DNA from: Algoriphagus sp.
GTDB taxonomy: Bacteria; Bacteroidota; Bacteroidia; Cytophagales; Cyclobacteriaceae
DNA length: 64,000 nt
Assembly (NCBI RefSeq): GCF_024305035.1
Contig: NZ_JAMWZB010000018.1
Location: 41,863 to 105,862 of the forward strand
Direction: 5' to 3'
The position numbers were made by a program, and so were the translations under genes. Of the stretch, positions 33,316 to 43,181 are shown piece after piece. Position 1 is the stretch's first letter; every line of letters starts with the position of its first letter. The notes beneath the pieces were generated by a model. The model searched no databases. It was not told where the DNA came from and worked only from the letters and a program-made list of their open reading frames with translations.

Positions 33316-33669
33316 ATGAAATCGATATTTAAACCCGAAGGTAGAATCACTCGACGAAAATACTTGACGCTATTTATGTTTTTTTATTTCGTCAATTTAC
33401 TTTGCTTGATGAAGGTCTGGGAATCGTATCAAATTGAGGCCTGGCCCTCTTTCTTTTCATTTGGAATCATATTGATCGCTTCCATAGTGCTCTTGTTGAT
33501 TCAGGCCATCCGAAGATTACATGACATTGGGATGGATTGGAAATATGCTTTATACCTGTTGATTCCACCCCCTGTAAATTTTATAGGCTTCATTTGGCTG
33601 GCATGGAAAGAAGGTCAAGAGGGGCCTAACGAATATGGGCTAGATCCCCGAAAAACCGATTGGGTTTAA
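33316..33669 (+). CDS. DUF805 inner-membrane protein
   Basis: A 117-residue protein with the DUF805 pattern: FKPEGRITRRKYLTLFMFFY at the N terminus, three or four hydrophobic helices, the conserved AIRRLHDIGMDWKYALYLL in the middle, and a final IWLAWKEGQEGPNEYGLDP. YhaH/YhaI-like DUF805 proteins have no known function. The frame extends to a TTG at 33298, but ATG at 33316 places the basic, conserved start correctly. A strong terminator follows the stop. Confidence 0.85.
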   Translation: MKSIFKPEGRITRRKYLTLFMFFYFVNLLCLMKVWESYQIEAWPSFFSFGIILIASIVLLLIQAIRRLHDIGMDWKYALYLLIPPPVNFIGFIWLAWKEGQEGPNEYGLDPRKTDWV

Positions 33670-33685
33670 TTCCACCACATCAATT

Positions 33686-33727
33686 AAAAACAAGGGGGAA
33701 TTCCTACTGAATTCCCCCTTGTTTTTT
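33686..33727. terminator. Bidirectional Rho-independent terminator
   Basis: AACAAGGGGGAATTC (33689-33703) pairs perfectly with GAATTCCCCCTTGTT (33709-33723) around CTACT, with A-runs before and T-runs after. It can end both the DUF805 gene (plus strand) and the esterase gene (minus strand), which converge here. Confidence 0.92.
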
Positions 33728-33767
33728 ACTGTTGGATTTTCTTTTGCTTTTTTTCTTCCGTTCTAGA

Positions 33768-35048
33768 TCAGCGTTTTTGTGCAGCAAGCCACTCCATAAT
33801 CGTCACCGGTTTTCCATCCAGCTTCACCAGTGAACCATCAAAATCGGTTCGGGCCGTATTCGCGTGGGAATAAATCCAAGACCAATGTCCGGGATAGTGA
33901 AAATCGCTTCCGCCGTAAAATCCGGTGATGTCCGTCACGTGATCGTAGTAGCTAAAAATCACGTTTTTGGCACCCGCTTCCTTCAGCCTTTGGTAAATGG
34001 GCACGACCGTTTCATCGGGCTTGGTGGTGCCGTCATCCGCCGAATGCACAAACCAAATCGGCACATTTTTGATGCGTTTGATTTGTTCATCACTCACAAA
34101 CTCATTGTGATAGGCCAAAGCACTGATGTAGCCTGCGGCAAAATACTCGGGATGTTCCAAGATCAGCTTCAGCGACATGTATCCTCCGTTGGAGCAACCT
34201 CCAACATAAATCCGATCTGAGTCGATTTCAGGATTGGCCCCTACATATTCCTCGATTAAAGCAAATAGGGCCTCATGATAAATATCCTCTCGATCCCCTC
34301 GGGTATAGCTGCCATCTTCTGATTGCATCCAAAAAGTTGGGGCTTGAGGCACTAAGACATGGGCTCCTCCAAAATAGGCTTGGATTTCATCTGAAGCATA
34401 ATTTGCTGCTCGGTTGCCCAATAGCGGAATGGTAGGATCTTCACCTCCTTCCCCACCACCATGAAGCCAAATCAGCAAAGGCATCTGCGAAGTTTGGGTC
34501 TCCGGGCGGAACGCAGCATAAGAAAGTGTCATTTTGTTTTGGTAGGTGAACTTCTCAGAAAGATCAAATTCATCCACCAATGGCAGGATTCGATCGGACT
34601 CCTCATTCCAGATTTGACCCGAACTCGAATGGAGGATAGTTAACTCGTAAGTAATCCAAAAATTCCCTCCTCGTTCGCCTACCCGCATGTATTGTATCGG
34701 CGAACCCAACGGCTGGGTAGGGTTTACCTCCAACACCAAAGTCAGGTGTGCTCCTTGAGCTTGTCGGTTTCCATTTTCATCCGAAGGATAGGTATAAATC
34801 ACGTCCCTTTTTCCTGATTGCTGGGTGGAAGGAATCTGGCCATCTACAGTAGATCGATGAACAAAAACCTCAAAATCAGAGGCTGCCGTATTTTCCAGTT
34901 TTTCCTCCGGGCTGATGATCACCTTTTGGACTGCCGGTCCCCAGTCAAAACCGGCGATCACCAATTTGTAGGTACCGGGACTTGCCTCGGCGTGAACCAA
35001 AAAGGGCAATAAGCTAAAAGCCAGTACTAATTGAATCATTCGTATCAT
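33768..35048 (-). CDS. Secreted PHB-depolymerase/feruloyl-esterase-like hydrolase
   Basis: A 426-residue protein with a signal peptide (residues 1-20, FLVHAEA). An N-terminal beta-sandwich (about 25-165, GTYKLVIAGFDWGPAVQKVI) precedes an alpha/beta-hydrolase domain with MPLLIWLHGGGEGGEDPTIP (oxyanion region). The nucleophile Ser286 is in the GCSNGG elbow, and HPGHWSW-type sequence near the end holds the His. The layout matches the Bacteroidota 'prolyl oligopeptidase family/PHB depolymerase' esterases that remove acyl groups from polysaccharides. The specific substrate cannot be told. It is a monocistronic gene flanked by terminators. Confidence 0.8.
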   Translation of the reverse strand: MIRMIQLVLAFSLLPFLVHAEASPGTYKLVIAGFDWGPAVQKVIISPEEKLENTAASDFEVFVHRSTVDGQIPSTQQSGKRDVIYTYPSDENGNRQAQGAHLTLVLEVNPTQPLGSPIQYMRVGERGGNFWITYELTILHSSSGQIWNEESDRILPLVDEFDLSEKFTYQNKMTLSYAAFRPETQTSQMPLLIWLHGGGEGGEDPTIPLLGNRAANYASDEIQAYFGGAHVLVPQAPTFWMQSEDGSYTRGDREDIYHEALFALIEEYVGANPEIDSDRIYVGGCSNGGYMSLKLILEHPEYFAAGYISALAYHNEFVSDEQIKRIKNVPIWFVHSADDGTTKPDETVVPIYQRLKEAGAKNVIFSYYDHVTDITGFYGGSDFHYPGHWSWIYSHANTARTDFDGSLVKLDGKPVTIMEWLAAQKR

Positions 35049-35171
35049 GAGTCTGTCATTTTTTTAAGGTCACCTGGAATCTCACATGAGTTGCCAGTCC
35101 TGTTTAGGGGGAGAGGTTCAACTCAGGCTTGATCCCATCGGTTAATGGGTTTGATTTAACCTTGAACCTAT

Positions 35172-35210
35172 AAAAAAAACCACAGAAATACCTCACTTTT
35201 ATTTCTGTGG
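35172..35210 (-). terminator. Terminator of the GMC oxidoreductase gene
   Basis: CCACAGAAATA (35180-35190) pairs with TATTTCTGTGG (35200-35210). On the minus strand the stem is followed by an 8-T run (complement of 35172-35179), 24 bp beyond the stop. Confidence 0.88.
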
Positions 35211-35233
35211 TCAGAAACCTATTCTTCCGGATA

Positions 35234-36925
35234 TTACTTCAAGTTCCCTTTTTTTAACTCCTTTACCGCATAATCCACCGCCCGAGCAGTCAAGGCCATG
35301 TAGGTAATCGAAGGGTTTTGGGTTCCTGTAGAGGTCATGCATGCCCCATCGGTCACAAAGACATTGGGTGCCAAATGCATCTGGTTGTAGGCATTGAGTA
35401 AAGAGGTTTTGGGATCCTTTCCCATACGAACCCCTCCCATCTCGTGAATATCAAGTCCGGGGGCCTGCTTACTATCGGATTTATAAATGTTTTTTGCCCC
35501 GCCGATATGAAGCATTTCTTCGCCCTGCTCCAGAAAGTCTTTGATGATTTTCTCATCATTTTCATCGTAATCCACCTTTATTTTTAGCAGCGGAACTCCC
35601 CAAGCATCTTTTTGATCAGGATCCAAACTCACCTGATTACTTTCTTTGGGGATCGTCTCCCCCTGCATCATCATAAACACATGCCAAGGGCCTGGCTTAC
35701 TATTGGCTTCTTTAAAACCGGCTCCGAAAGGCGCTTCAGGCTCTCCACCCCAGCCTCCTCTTCCTGCTGAATAAAAGGTCATATAGCCTCGAAGAAAATC
35801 CATTTCTTGCTGCTTGACATTCCGGAAATTGGGCATCATCACCGCAGTTGGCCTTCGGCCAAACTGCTGCTTATCCTCAAATCCCTCAACTGATCCACCC
35901 AAGGTTCCCCGGTAATTATGAAAGGCAATGTATTTTCCCAAAATCCCATGCTCATTTCCTAAACCGGCAGGAAAACGCGTAGACTGACTGTTTAACAGGA
36001 TAAGATTGGTATTCAGCGCAGAGGCGTTGAGGAAAATTACCTTGGCAAAATATTCTTTGGCTTCCTTAGTCAGCCGGTCGACTACCCGCACTCCGGTCAC
36101 TTTTTGGTTCTGCTCATCCCAAATCAGGGAATGAACCACCGAATCCGGCCGTACAGTTAGCTTACCGGTTTTGGCCGCCCAAGGTAAAGTAGACGAATTA
36201 CTGCTAAAATATCCTCCGAAAGGACAGCCCCGATAGCATTGATTTCGGGCCATGCACTGTCCCCTTCCCTGAGCTAGATGCTCCTCTTTGGGCTGGGTTA
36301 AATGGGCACAACGCCCGATGATGAATTTTCGATCTTGATAATGCGCATTGACCCGGTCCCTGATTTCTTTTTCCACGCAATTCATTTCCCAGGCTTTGAG
36401 AAACTCCCCATCCGGTAAGGTATCCAGCCCCTCGTAACTCCCGCTGATCCCGACGAATTTCTCCACGTAGCTGTACCAGGGATCAATATCTTCATAGCGG
36501 ATCGGCCAATCCACAGCAAATCCATCCCGAGCTGGGCCTTCAAAATCATACCTACTCCAGCGCTGGGTCTGCCTGGCCCAAATCAAAGACTTCCCGCCGA
36601 CCTGATAACCACGAACCCAATCAAAAGGCTTATCCTGCACATAGGGGTGTTCGGTATCTTTGACAAAAAAATGAGCGGTATCCTCCTTATAGGCATAGCA
36701 TCGGTTGACCACTGGATTTGCCTTTTTATCGGCTAGTGGAATTTGATTTCGGTGAGGCATCTCCCAAGGATGCGCAGTCATCGTGGGGTAATCTTTAAGA
36801 TGTTGTACTTCCCTGCCTCGTTCTAAAACCAGGGTTTTCAATCCTTTCTCACAGAGTTCTTTGGCAGCCCAGCCTCCTGAAATGCCCGAACCCACAACAA
36901 TGGCGTCGAATTCATTTTGCTTCAT
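35234..36925 (-). CDS. GMC-family oxidoreductase
   Basis: A 563-residue FAD enzyme of the glucose-methanol-choline family. The N-terminal FAD site is AIVVGSGISGGWAAKE (GxGxxG at residues 12-17). VRGYQVGGKSLIWARQTQRW, RGQCMARNQCYRGCPFGGYF and the C-terminal DIHEMGGVRMGKDP (catalytic His) and TGTQNPSITYMAL (Asn) define the gluconate-2-dehydrogenase/pyranose-dehydrogenase-like group. These usually pair with a small gluconate-dehydrogenase subunit-3 protein; none is encoded next to this gene. No signal peptide is obvious, so export would depend on a partner carrying a Tat signal. It probably oxidises a sugar or sugar acid. Confidence 0.9.
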   Translation of the reverse strand: MKQNEFDAIVVGSGISGGWAAKELCEKGLKTLVLERGREVQHLKDYPTMTAHPWEMPHRNQIPLADKKANPVVNRCYAYKEDTAHFFVKDTEHPYVQDKPFDWVRGYQVGGKSLIWARQTQRWSRYDFEGPARDGFAVDWPIRYEDIDPWYSYVEKFVGISGSYEGLDTLPDGEFLKAWEMNCVEKEIRDRVNAHYQDRKFIIGRCAHLTQPKEEHLAQGRGQCMARNQCYRGCPFGGYFSSNSSTLPWAAKTGKLTVRPDSVVHSLIWDEQNQKVTGVRVVDRLTKEAKEYFAKVIFLNASALNTNLILLNSQSTRFPAGLGNEHGILGKYIAFHNYRGTLGGSVEGFEDKQQFGRRPTAVMMPNFRNVKQQEMDFLRGYMTFYSAGRGGWGGEPEAPFGAGFKEANSKPGPWHVFMMMQGETIPKESNQVSLDPDQKDAWGVPLLKIKVDYDENDEKIIKDFLEQGEEMLHIGGAKNIYKSDSKQAPGLDIHEMGGVRMGKDPKTSLLNAYNQMHLAPNVFVTDGACMTSTGTQNPSITYMALTARAVDYAVKELKKGNLK

Positions 36926-37018
36926 TATCGAAAAATAATCGATTCAGCCGAGACTTTTATAAAATTTTTAAACTAGTCCTCGGAATGACTTCAAAAGCAA
37001 AGTCCCTCTTTGGGGCCT

Positions 37019-38263
37019 TTACTCATACCTTAAGGATTCGATAGGGTCTAGTTTACTCGCCTTGTAGGCGGGGAAATAACCCGAAAGCAAGCCTACTACC
37101 ACGCAGATTGCAAAAGCAACGAGCATCCAAAGCCAAGGCACTAAAAATCCTCCGGGCCCGATCAAGTTAGCAATAACATTTCCCAAGGCAATTCCTAGAA
37201 TCATCCCGACGATCCCCCCGAGAATACAAATCATGATCGCTTCCATCAAAAACTGCTGCCGAATCCGAAGCGGCGTAGCTCCCAAGGCTTTTCGGACTCC
37301 AATTTCCCGAGTTCGTTCGGTCACTGAAACCAACATGATATTCATCAAACCGATCGATGCGCCCAGCAGGGTAATAAATCCGATTCCAAATCCACCGATA
37401 CGCAGGTAACCGGCTACCTCCTCGAGACTTTCGGCTACCGATTGACTTTTGGTTAGCTCAAACGAATCCTCCTGAATGACATTATCCTGCCTGATTTTTC
37501 GCATCATTCCAGTTGCCTGTCCCATTTCATATTCCACCCGCTCGGGCGAGGTAGCTAAGGCGGTCACGGTGTAATTGAACACTCCCCGCTTATCCAATCT
37601 GGCTGCATTCTCTACCGGAATGATGATTTGCCGGTCTGCCCCTTGATCATTGCCTACGGCGCCTTGCTTTTCCAACACCCCGATAATGGTATAGGGCCTT
37701 CCAAAAAAAGTGATTTTTTTGTTGATCGGGTTTTCATTGTTTTCAAAAAGCGTATTCTTTAATTCTTGTCCGATGATGCAGACATTGTTTCCGTACCGGA
37801 CCTCAAGATTGGAGAAATTCCTCCCCTCTTCGATTTCCATCGCCTTGATGCTGAGGTAATTTTCGTCTCCCCCACGTATTCGAATGTTGGGATTGGTGGT
37901 TTCTGAGCCTCTTTTCACCTCCACGGAACCGGAGACCGACACAAACACGGTTGCCATTCCAATGGAGGAGTACTCCCGTTTGAACTCCTGCACCTCACGA
38001 TAGGTCAATTTCGGATAGGTTTTCTCTGACTTTCCTTCCTGAATTGCACGGCCCCCACTGAACCCCCGGTTTCTGACATCAAAGGAATTGGCTCCCAAAC
38101 CGGAAAAACTTTCGGCGATCTGAGCCTTGATCCCATCGATGGCAGTAAGCATTCCCACCAAGGAGGAAATCCCAATGGCAATGATGGCTCCAGTCAAAAT
38201 GGTTCTTAAAATATTGACCTGCACAGATTTCAGGGCCTCACGGACGTTTTCGATCAGATTCAT
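37019..38263 (-). CDS. ABC transporter permease (MacB/FtsX family)
   Basis: A 414-residue inner-membrane protein. The first helix is at residues 19-42 ([20 protein letters not shown]). A MacB-type periplasmic domain follows (about 45-280), then three C-terminal helices ([59 protein letters not shown]). [15 protein letters not shown] and the end [17 protein letters not shown] are the FtsX-domain hallmarks. These permeases work mechanically on periplasmic partners, in lipoprotein or drug export. The ATP-binding subunit and adaptor are not encoded nearby. Confidence 0.92.
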   Translation of the reverse strand: MNLIENVREALKSVQVNILRTILTGAIIAIGISSLVGMLTAIDGIKAQIAESFSGLGANSFDVRNRGFSGGRAIQEGKSEKTYPKLTYREVQEFKREYSSIGMATVFVSVSGSVEVKRGSETTNPNIRIRGGDENYLSIKAMEIEEGRNFSNLEVRYGNNVCIIGQELKNTLFENNENPINKKITFFGRPYTIIGVLEKQGAVGNDQGADRQIIIPVENAARLDKRGVFNYTVTALATSPERVEYEMGQATGMMRKIRQDNVIQEDSFELTKSQSVAESLEEVAGYLRIGGFGIGFITLLGASIGLMNIMLVSVTERTREIGVRKALGATPLRIRQQFLMEAIMICILGGIVGMILGIALGNVIANLIGPGGFLVPWLWMLVAFAICVVVGLLSGYFPAYKASKLDPIESLRYE

Positions 38264-38388
38264 TTTTTGTTCGGATTAGAACAGCTTTTTAAAAATTAAT
38301 TCTTTTTCAACTTCTAGTATACTTAATTCGTGGGAATCCCGATCTGGAAATCTAAAAATCCTGAATTAAAATAGCTTAAATTTCAGCA

Positions 38389-39012
38389 TCAATGCATCCG
38401 ATCCCCGCGGATTTCCATATTCTTTAGGACTTGAGCCTCGTATTCGAGCCACTCCTGCCAACGCTGATTGACCAAGCTTTCGTCTTGGTAATGCTTGGCC
38501 AGCTCAATAAAGGTCACATAATGGCCCGCCTCGGAAATCATCAGCTCATAATAAAAGCGCTGAAGCTCTTGGTCTTGAATTTGCTTGGACAGCAACTTAA
38601 ACCGCTCACAGCTTCGCGCCTCGATCAAGGCATTCAACAGCAACACCTCGGTCAATTGCTGCTTTCGGTTTCCTCCCTTTTTGACAAATTGATTCAACTT
38701 GGCCACATATTCGTCTTTCCGGGGTTCTTTAAACTTCAAATTTCGCTTACGCAATTGCTCCATCACCCGCTCAAAGTGTCCCCACTCCTCGGCGACAATC
38801 GGGGTTAGGGTATCGACCAGCTGCTCCAAGTCATGAAATCTCAAAATCAAGCTAATGCAGGAAGAGGCAGCTTTTTGCTCGCAATAGGCATGATCCACCA
38901 AAATATCTTCAATTTGCATTTGGGCGATCCCCACCCACCGAGGGTCGGTGGGGAGTTTAAGGTGGAGCATTTTTTCTTTGGTCCGTTCTTGCCAGCTCAT
39001 CGGTATTTCCAT
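38389..39012 (-). CDS. miaE: tRNA-(ms2io6A)-hydroxylase
   Basis: A 207-residue non-heme di-iron monooxygenase that hydroxylates the isopentenyl group of ms2i6A37 in tRNA. Ligand-bearing helices are visible: EDILVDHAYCEQKAASSC, VAEEWGHFERVMEQLRKR, NALIEARSCERF and LMISEAGHYVTFIELA, matching the ferritin-like MiaE fold with its E...EH...E...EH pattern. The length fits the family. A possible earlier start is 4 codons ahead of MSWQERTKEKML. Confidence 0.9.
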   Translation of the reverse strand: MEIPMSWQERTKEKMLHLKLPTDPRWVGIAQMQIEDILVDHAYCEQKAASSCISLILRFHDLEQLVDTLTPIVAEEWGHFERVMEQLRKRNLKFKEPRKDEYVAKLNQFVKKGGNRKQQLTEVLLLNALIEARSCERFKLLSKQIQDQELQRFYYELMISEAGHYVTFIELAKHYQDESLVNQRWQEWLEYEAQVLKNMEIRGDRMH

Positions 39013-39035
39013 TACTTTTTTAAGGTAGCTTTACA

Positions 39036-40982
39036 TCAATCAAATAGATACCAGGTTATTCCCAAGTCCAGAAATGATTTGTAACCGGTGTAATCCGGGG
39101 TCACAAAATAGCCGTCTTGAGCCATAAATCCTGAATTTAAATGGTTGTATTTGAGCAAAACCCGAGTTCGGTTGATCCTAAAGTTTAGGAAAAAGTCCGC
39201 CACCGGATAAGCGTACACCTCAAACTCGTTTTGCAAATGAAACTGTTGGTAGGAAGGAAAATAAGCTTGGGCAAAAAAGCTGGACCGGAATCGAATGTCC
39301 ACACCGAGTTGCACAAATACATTCTCATCAAATGCCGGACTGTCAAAGTAGAACTGGGTATGGCCATACCATTCGGGAATCCGAAATGCATCCGAACCAT
39401 CCCCGCCTACAGAAGTATAAATTACCTCGGTATCCCAGCGAAATTTCTTTCCTACTTTAACTCTGGCTTCCAATCCCGGCATCACCATAAACGCCTCTGA
39501 ACTGGACTGTTGCACTTGCCGATCCCGACCAAAAAAGATGTAATTATTGATTCGGTTCAGGGTCAAAGAAGGTCGCAATCGAATCCGCTCCAGGTCTATT
39601 TTGACCGTCCCTTTTATTTGATCCACTCCGATGTTATCAAACTCATTCTCCCATTCAAAATGATTGCCTGCATACAATTGCTGCATGGCAGTGGGTTTGT
39701 ACAGGGCCTTGGTGTAATCTACATCCAGCCAAGGGGACTGAAATAACCCGTGAATCCGAAAGGCTCCCGGCAGCAAATACTCCCCGTCTGCCTGAAGTGA
39801 CCACTTCTGGGAAAGCTGACCGATCAGCTCACCCCCCAAATACACCTCGTTGAAAACGAAATTTTCCGCAGCGTTGGGGTTTCGCAAGCGCCCATTTCGC
39901 AGTCGGCCAAAAGCATTGTAATAAAACCCGCCAAAAGTCCCCTTGAATCCAAACTCATTTCTCCATTCTGCAAAATCGTTGAAATTGCGGGTGGTATCCT
40001 TATTTATCAGAGTTGGTGGATAAAAGAGGGAGTCGGTGGAATTTAAATTGGCCTCAAAGGTCAAATCCTGATTTTTCCGATCAAAAATATGGTAGAGCTG
40101 CAATCCGTCCCGCACCTTATATTCATGATAGAGGTGATAATCCTGACGAAGGTCGCGCGCTTGGGAATTCCGGAGCCAAACTTTGGCATCTTCATAGGTA
40201 AAGTACACCGAAGTCGAGTCCACCTCCGGCGGGATGATGCCCCCGATTTCATTCACGATGTGCCGCATACGCGAAAAATTAGCCAATAACCAATAGCGTC
40301 CATTCTCTGTTCGGTAATTGGTATGAAGCGAATACGAGGTCTGATCGACCATATTATCATCCCGACGGGTGGGATTGAGCGTTTTTCTAGCCTTGATGGT
40401 ATGCAATTCGAATCCAATATTCCAACGGGGGTTGACATTTCGAGCAAACTCGATGTCGAGCATATTACGACTTCCTCCCCCAAAAAAAGCAGACATATTG
40501 GTAAAGGGTGATTTGGTATCAAAATACCTTCTCTCCTCGGGTTTGCGGTAATACAGATCGTAGGCATGAAAACCGGAGCTGGTCCCGATCAATTCGGGCA
40601 CTTGGTAAAAAACGGGGGTGGCCGCACTGCCGATATTTCCCAAATCCTGATATTTCCAGCCACTTTTTGCCACCGGATCATAATTGTGGTAATTGTCCAA
40701 CAGGGTATCCTGAGGAAATAAGGTCAGGCTATTTCGTTTGATGTCTTCTTCAAAGTAAAAAAGGGCGGTATTGGGCCCAAAGACCATTTTGGTACTGTCA
40801 TCGAGCAAGGTCCTTCTACCTTCCAGCTCTTCCTCTTCTCCTTCCTGAAGGGCCTCCCGTTGCACGCGCGTATTGGGATTTTGTACCTGCCTGCCCCGCT
40901 GGGGAATAGGTCGCTGAGCCAAGAGCTCCAAAGAACTCAGCAAAAACAAAAATAGGGCAATTCCAAAAAGAGATTTATTCAC
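39036..40982 (-). CDS. Putative porin (Porin_10 family)
   Basis: A 648-residue outer-membrane protein with a signal peptide (residues 1-22, LLAQ). It is rich in alternating aromatic beta strands (YRTENGRYWLLANFSRM, FGGFYYNAFGRLRNGR, FFLNFRINRTRVLLKYNHLN) and ends in a beta-strand with a terminal aromatic, ITWYLFD. The opening SAFFGGGSRNMLDIEFARNV after a proline/arginine-rich linker is characteristic of the Bacteroidota 'putative porin' family. Function and substrate are unknown. The start overlaps the end of lpxK by 8 bp, so the two are co-translated. Confidence 0.85.
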   Translation of the reverse strand: MNKSLFGIALFLFLLSSLELLAQRPIPQRGRQVQNPNTRVQREALQEGEEEELEGRRTLLDDSTKMVFGPNTALFYFEEDIKRNSLTLFPQDTLLDNYHNYDPVAKSGWKYQDLGNIGSAATPVFYQVPELIGTSSGFHAYDLYYRKPEERRYFDTKSPFTNMSAFFGGGSRNMLDIEFARNVNPRWNIGFELHTIKARKTLNPTRRDDNMVDQTSYSLHTNYRTENGRYWLLANFSRMRHIVNEIGGIIPPEVDSTSVYFTYEDAKVWLRNSQARDLRQDYHLYHEYKVRDGLQLYHIFDRKNQDLTFEANLNSTDSLFYPPTLINKDTTRNFNDFAEWRNEFGFKGTFGGFYYNAFGRLRNGRLRNPNAAENFVFNEVYLGGELIGQLSQKWSLQADGEYLLPGAFRIHGLFQSPWLDVDYTKALYKPTAMQQLYAGNHFEWENEFDNIGVDQIKGTVKIDLERIRLRPSLTLNRINNYIFFGRDRQVQQSSSEAFMVMPGLEARVKVGKKFRWDTEVIYTSVGGDGSDAFRIPEWYGHTQFYFDSPAFDENVFVQLGVDIRFRSSFFAQAYFPSYQQFHLQNEFEVYAYPVADFFLNFRINRTRVLLKYNHLNSGFMAQDGYFVTPDYTGYKSFLDLGITWYLFD

Positions 40983-42036
40983 CGAATTGGTCCTTTTTTA
41001 AGACTTTTTGTTGGATGATTTGATTTAATGTTTTGGCATCATCGGGGGAAAACTCCACCTGAATCGGGATGACAAAAATCGGAATTTCTCTGATAAATCC
41101 TTCGGGATAAAAGGATTTAACTTTTACCGCATCTTTCTCGGTAGTCAACACAACGGGATTCGAACGCGCATGTTTGGTCAAAAGAAGTCCCAACTTTTCA
41201 AAATCCCGCTTTTCATACTGATGATGATCCTCTAACCGCAAGCTTTCCAACAATCTAAATTTTGATCGGACAAAGGATTCTAAGGCATCCACCTGAGCAA
41301 TCCCGGTCATCAACACCACATTTCCAGAAAACCGCGCCTGCTTTCCCCAAGACTCCGGATCCCCATAGCCTATTCTTGAAAATAATATCGGCTGATTCCG
41401 CTTAAGGTAGGGCTGAATTTTACGTTTTATGCCATTCTTTTCCTTTTCAGTAATCGAATCCGGGCACTTCGAGACGATGATCAAATCTGCCCGGTTGGCA
41501 TTGGAACGGGATTCACGAAGCCGACCCATGGGCAGCAAATAATCCTTGAAGAAAGGAGCTTGGTAGGTGGTCAGCAGGATACTCAAATGAGGTTTAACTG
41601 AGCGATGCTGAAAGGCATCATCCAAGAGCAGAAGCGCTGTAGAAGGGGCTTCCTGCTTGATCCGTTGGATCGCAGCCAGGCGATCCTCCCCCACAAAAAC
41701 GCTGACCTTTTCGCCGAATTTTTGATACATTTGATAGGGTTCATCCCCGATTCCTTCCGGAGAAGAAAGTGGAGTGGCTTGGATAAACCCGGTAGTTTTT
41801 CGTCCATAGCCTCGAGAAAGGGTCGCTATCGGGAAGGAGGAATGAAACTGGCGAATCAAGTATTCGACCATGGGCGTTTTCCCAGTTCCACCTACTCTTA
41901 AATTCCCCACCAAAATCGACCGAATAGGGGAAAGTTGACTTTTCCGGTATCCCTGATCATACAGGTAATTTCGGATTTTGGTGATTAAATTAAAGAGTAC
42001 TGCAAAAGGGAATAAAATAAAAGCCAGCCAGTGCAT
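40975..42036 (-). CDS. lpxK: Tetraacyldisaccharide 4'-kinase
   Basis: A 353-residue membrane-associated kinase that phosphorylates the 4' position of the lipid A precursor disaccharide. The P-loop is VGNLRVGGTGKTP (GGTGKT at residues 49-54), with an N-terminal hydrophobic anchor (AFILFPFAVLFNLI). Further conserved blocks are ATLSRGYGRKTTGF, DEPYQMYQKF, LLLDDAFQHRSV and LTTEKDAVK. The gene overlaps the downstream porin gene by 8 bp and is divergent from the Nif3 gene 41 bp away. Confidence 0.95.
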   Translation of the reverse strand: MHWLAFILFPFAVLFNLITKIRNYLYDQGYRKSQLSPIRSILVGNLRVGGTGKTPMVEYLIRQFHSSFPIATLSRGYGRKTTGFIQATPLSSPEGIGDEPYQMYQKFGEKVSVFVGEDRLAAIQRIKQEAPSTALLLLDDAFQHRSVKPHLSILLTTYQAPFFKDYLLPMGRLRESRSNANRADLIIVSKCPDSITEKEKNGIKRKIQPYLKRNQPILFSRIGYGDPESWGKQARFSGNVVLMTGIAQVDALESFVRSKFRLLESLRLEDHHQYEKRDFEKLGLLLTKHARSNPVVLTTEKDAVKVKSFYPEGFIREIPIFVIPIQVEFSPDDAKTLNQIIQQKVLKKDQFGE

Positions 42037-42049
42037 TCCTAAGAATTTG

Positions 42050-42057
42050 TATTTTTG
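42050..42057 (+). promoter_or_regulatory. Candidate -7 element (TATTTTTG) of the Nif3-zinc-ribbon operon
   Basis: TATTTTTG matches TAnnTTTG and lies 20 bp before the ATG at 42078. A TTG at the expected -33 position is not visible. Confidence 0.4.
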
Positions 42058-42077
42058 ACCAAATAAACCAAAAAATT

Positions 42078-43178
42078 ATGGGATATAAGATTCGTGAGGT
42101 AATTTCATTTCTTGAGCAAACCGCTCCGGTAGCCTACCAGGAGTCCTATGACAATGCGACCTTGATTACAGGGGACCCCTTACAGGAACTCAGTGGCATA
42201 CTCTGTTCGCTAGACTGTACCGAGGCGGTAGTTGAGGAGGCTATTTCCCTTGGCGCAAACCTGATTGTATCCCATCATCCCATCGTTTTTAAAGGCCTCA
42301 AAAGCCTTACGGGAAAAAACTACGTGGAGCGAACGGTCATCAAAGCCATCAAAAACGATATCGCGATCTATGCGATCCATACCAATTTAGACCACGTAGC
42401 CCATGGGGTCAACAAAAGGATTGCCGATCGACTGGGATTAACTCAGACCCAAATTCTTCGACCCAAAAATCAGATCCTCCAAAAGCTAGTTTTCTTTGTT
42501 CCCCGGGATCATAAAAACAAAGTCTTAGATGCAGTATTTGCCGCTGGAGCAGGGCAAATCGGGGATTATAAGAACTGCTCTTTTCAAACCGATGGAATGG
42601 GAACCTTTACTCCGGTGGCCGGTGCCCAACCTTTCTCAGGTACCGTGGGAGTCCCCAATTATGAGGCGGAGTCCCGGGTGGAAGTCATCTTACCCACCCA
42701 CCTGAATGCAAAAATCTTAGCAGCCATGAAAAAAGCACACCCCTATGAGGAGGTGGCCTATTACCTAAGCAATCTGGAAAATGAAAACCAGGAAGTCGGC
42801 GCAGGGATGATTGGGCAATTACAAGAAGCCATGCAACCTCTTGATTTTCTGGATTACCTAAAGGAGCGGATGAACCTGCAGATCCTCAAACACACCCCTA
42901 TTATCGATAAAAAGGTCAACACCATTGCAGTCTGCGGGGGAGCCGGCGTATTTTTGATCGGAGATGCCAAGCGGGCAAAAGCAGATGTTTACCTCACCGC
43001 AGACATCAAGTACCATGAGTTTTTTGATGCCGATGGGCAATTAATCCTTTGTGATATCGGCCATTATGAGAGTGAAATTTTCACAAAAGAATTACTTGGC
43101 GAACTATTGTCACAAAATTTTCCTAATATTGCACTCTATTTGACAAAAGTAGTTACCAATCCCACATCCTATCGATAG
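42078..43178 (+). CDS. Nif3-like dinuclear metal centre protein
   Basis: A 366-residue member of the NIF3/YbgI family. Metal-binding blocks are SHHPIVFKGLKSLTG near residue 70, IYAIHTNLDHVAHGVNKR at about 100, and the C-terminal TADIKYHEFFDADGQLILCD IGHYESE. The central insertion (about 130-240, LQKLVFFVPRDHKNKVLDAV) is the PII-like NIF3 domain seen in the longer, 365-370-residue version typical of Firmicutes and Bacteroidota. The proteins form hexameric toroids; their biochemical function is unsettled. It is the first gene of an operon with the zinc-ribbon gene, 3 bp apart. Confidence 0.93.
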   Translation: MGYKIREVISFLEQTAPVAYQESYDNATLITGDPLQELSGILCSLDCTEAVVEEAISLGANLIVSHHPIVFKGLKSLTGKNYVERTVIKAIKNDIAIYAIHTNLDHVAHGVNKRIADRLGLTQTQILRPKNQILQKLVFFVPRDHKNKVLDAVFAAGAGQIGDYKNCSFQTDGMGTFTPVAGAQPFSGTVGVPNYEAESRVEVILPTHLNAKILAAMKKAHPYEEVAYYLSNLENENQEVGAGMIGQLQEAMQPLDFLDYLKERMNLQILKHTPIIDKKVNTIAVCGGAGVFLIGDAKRAKADVYLTADIKYHEFFDADGQLILCDIGHYESEIFTKELLGELLSQNFPNIALYLTKVVTNPTSYR

Positions 43179-43181
43179 TAC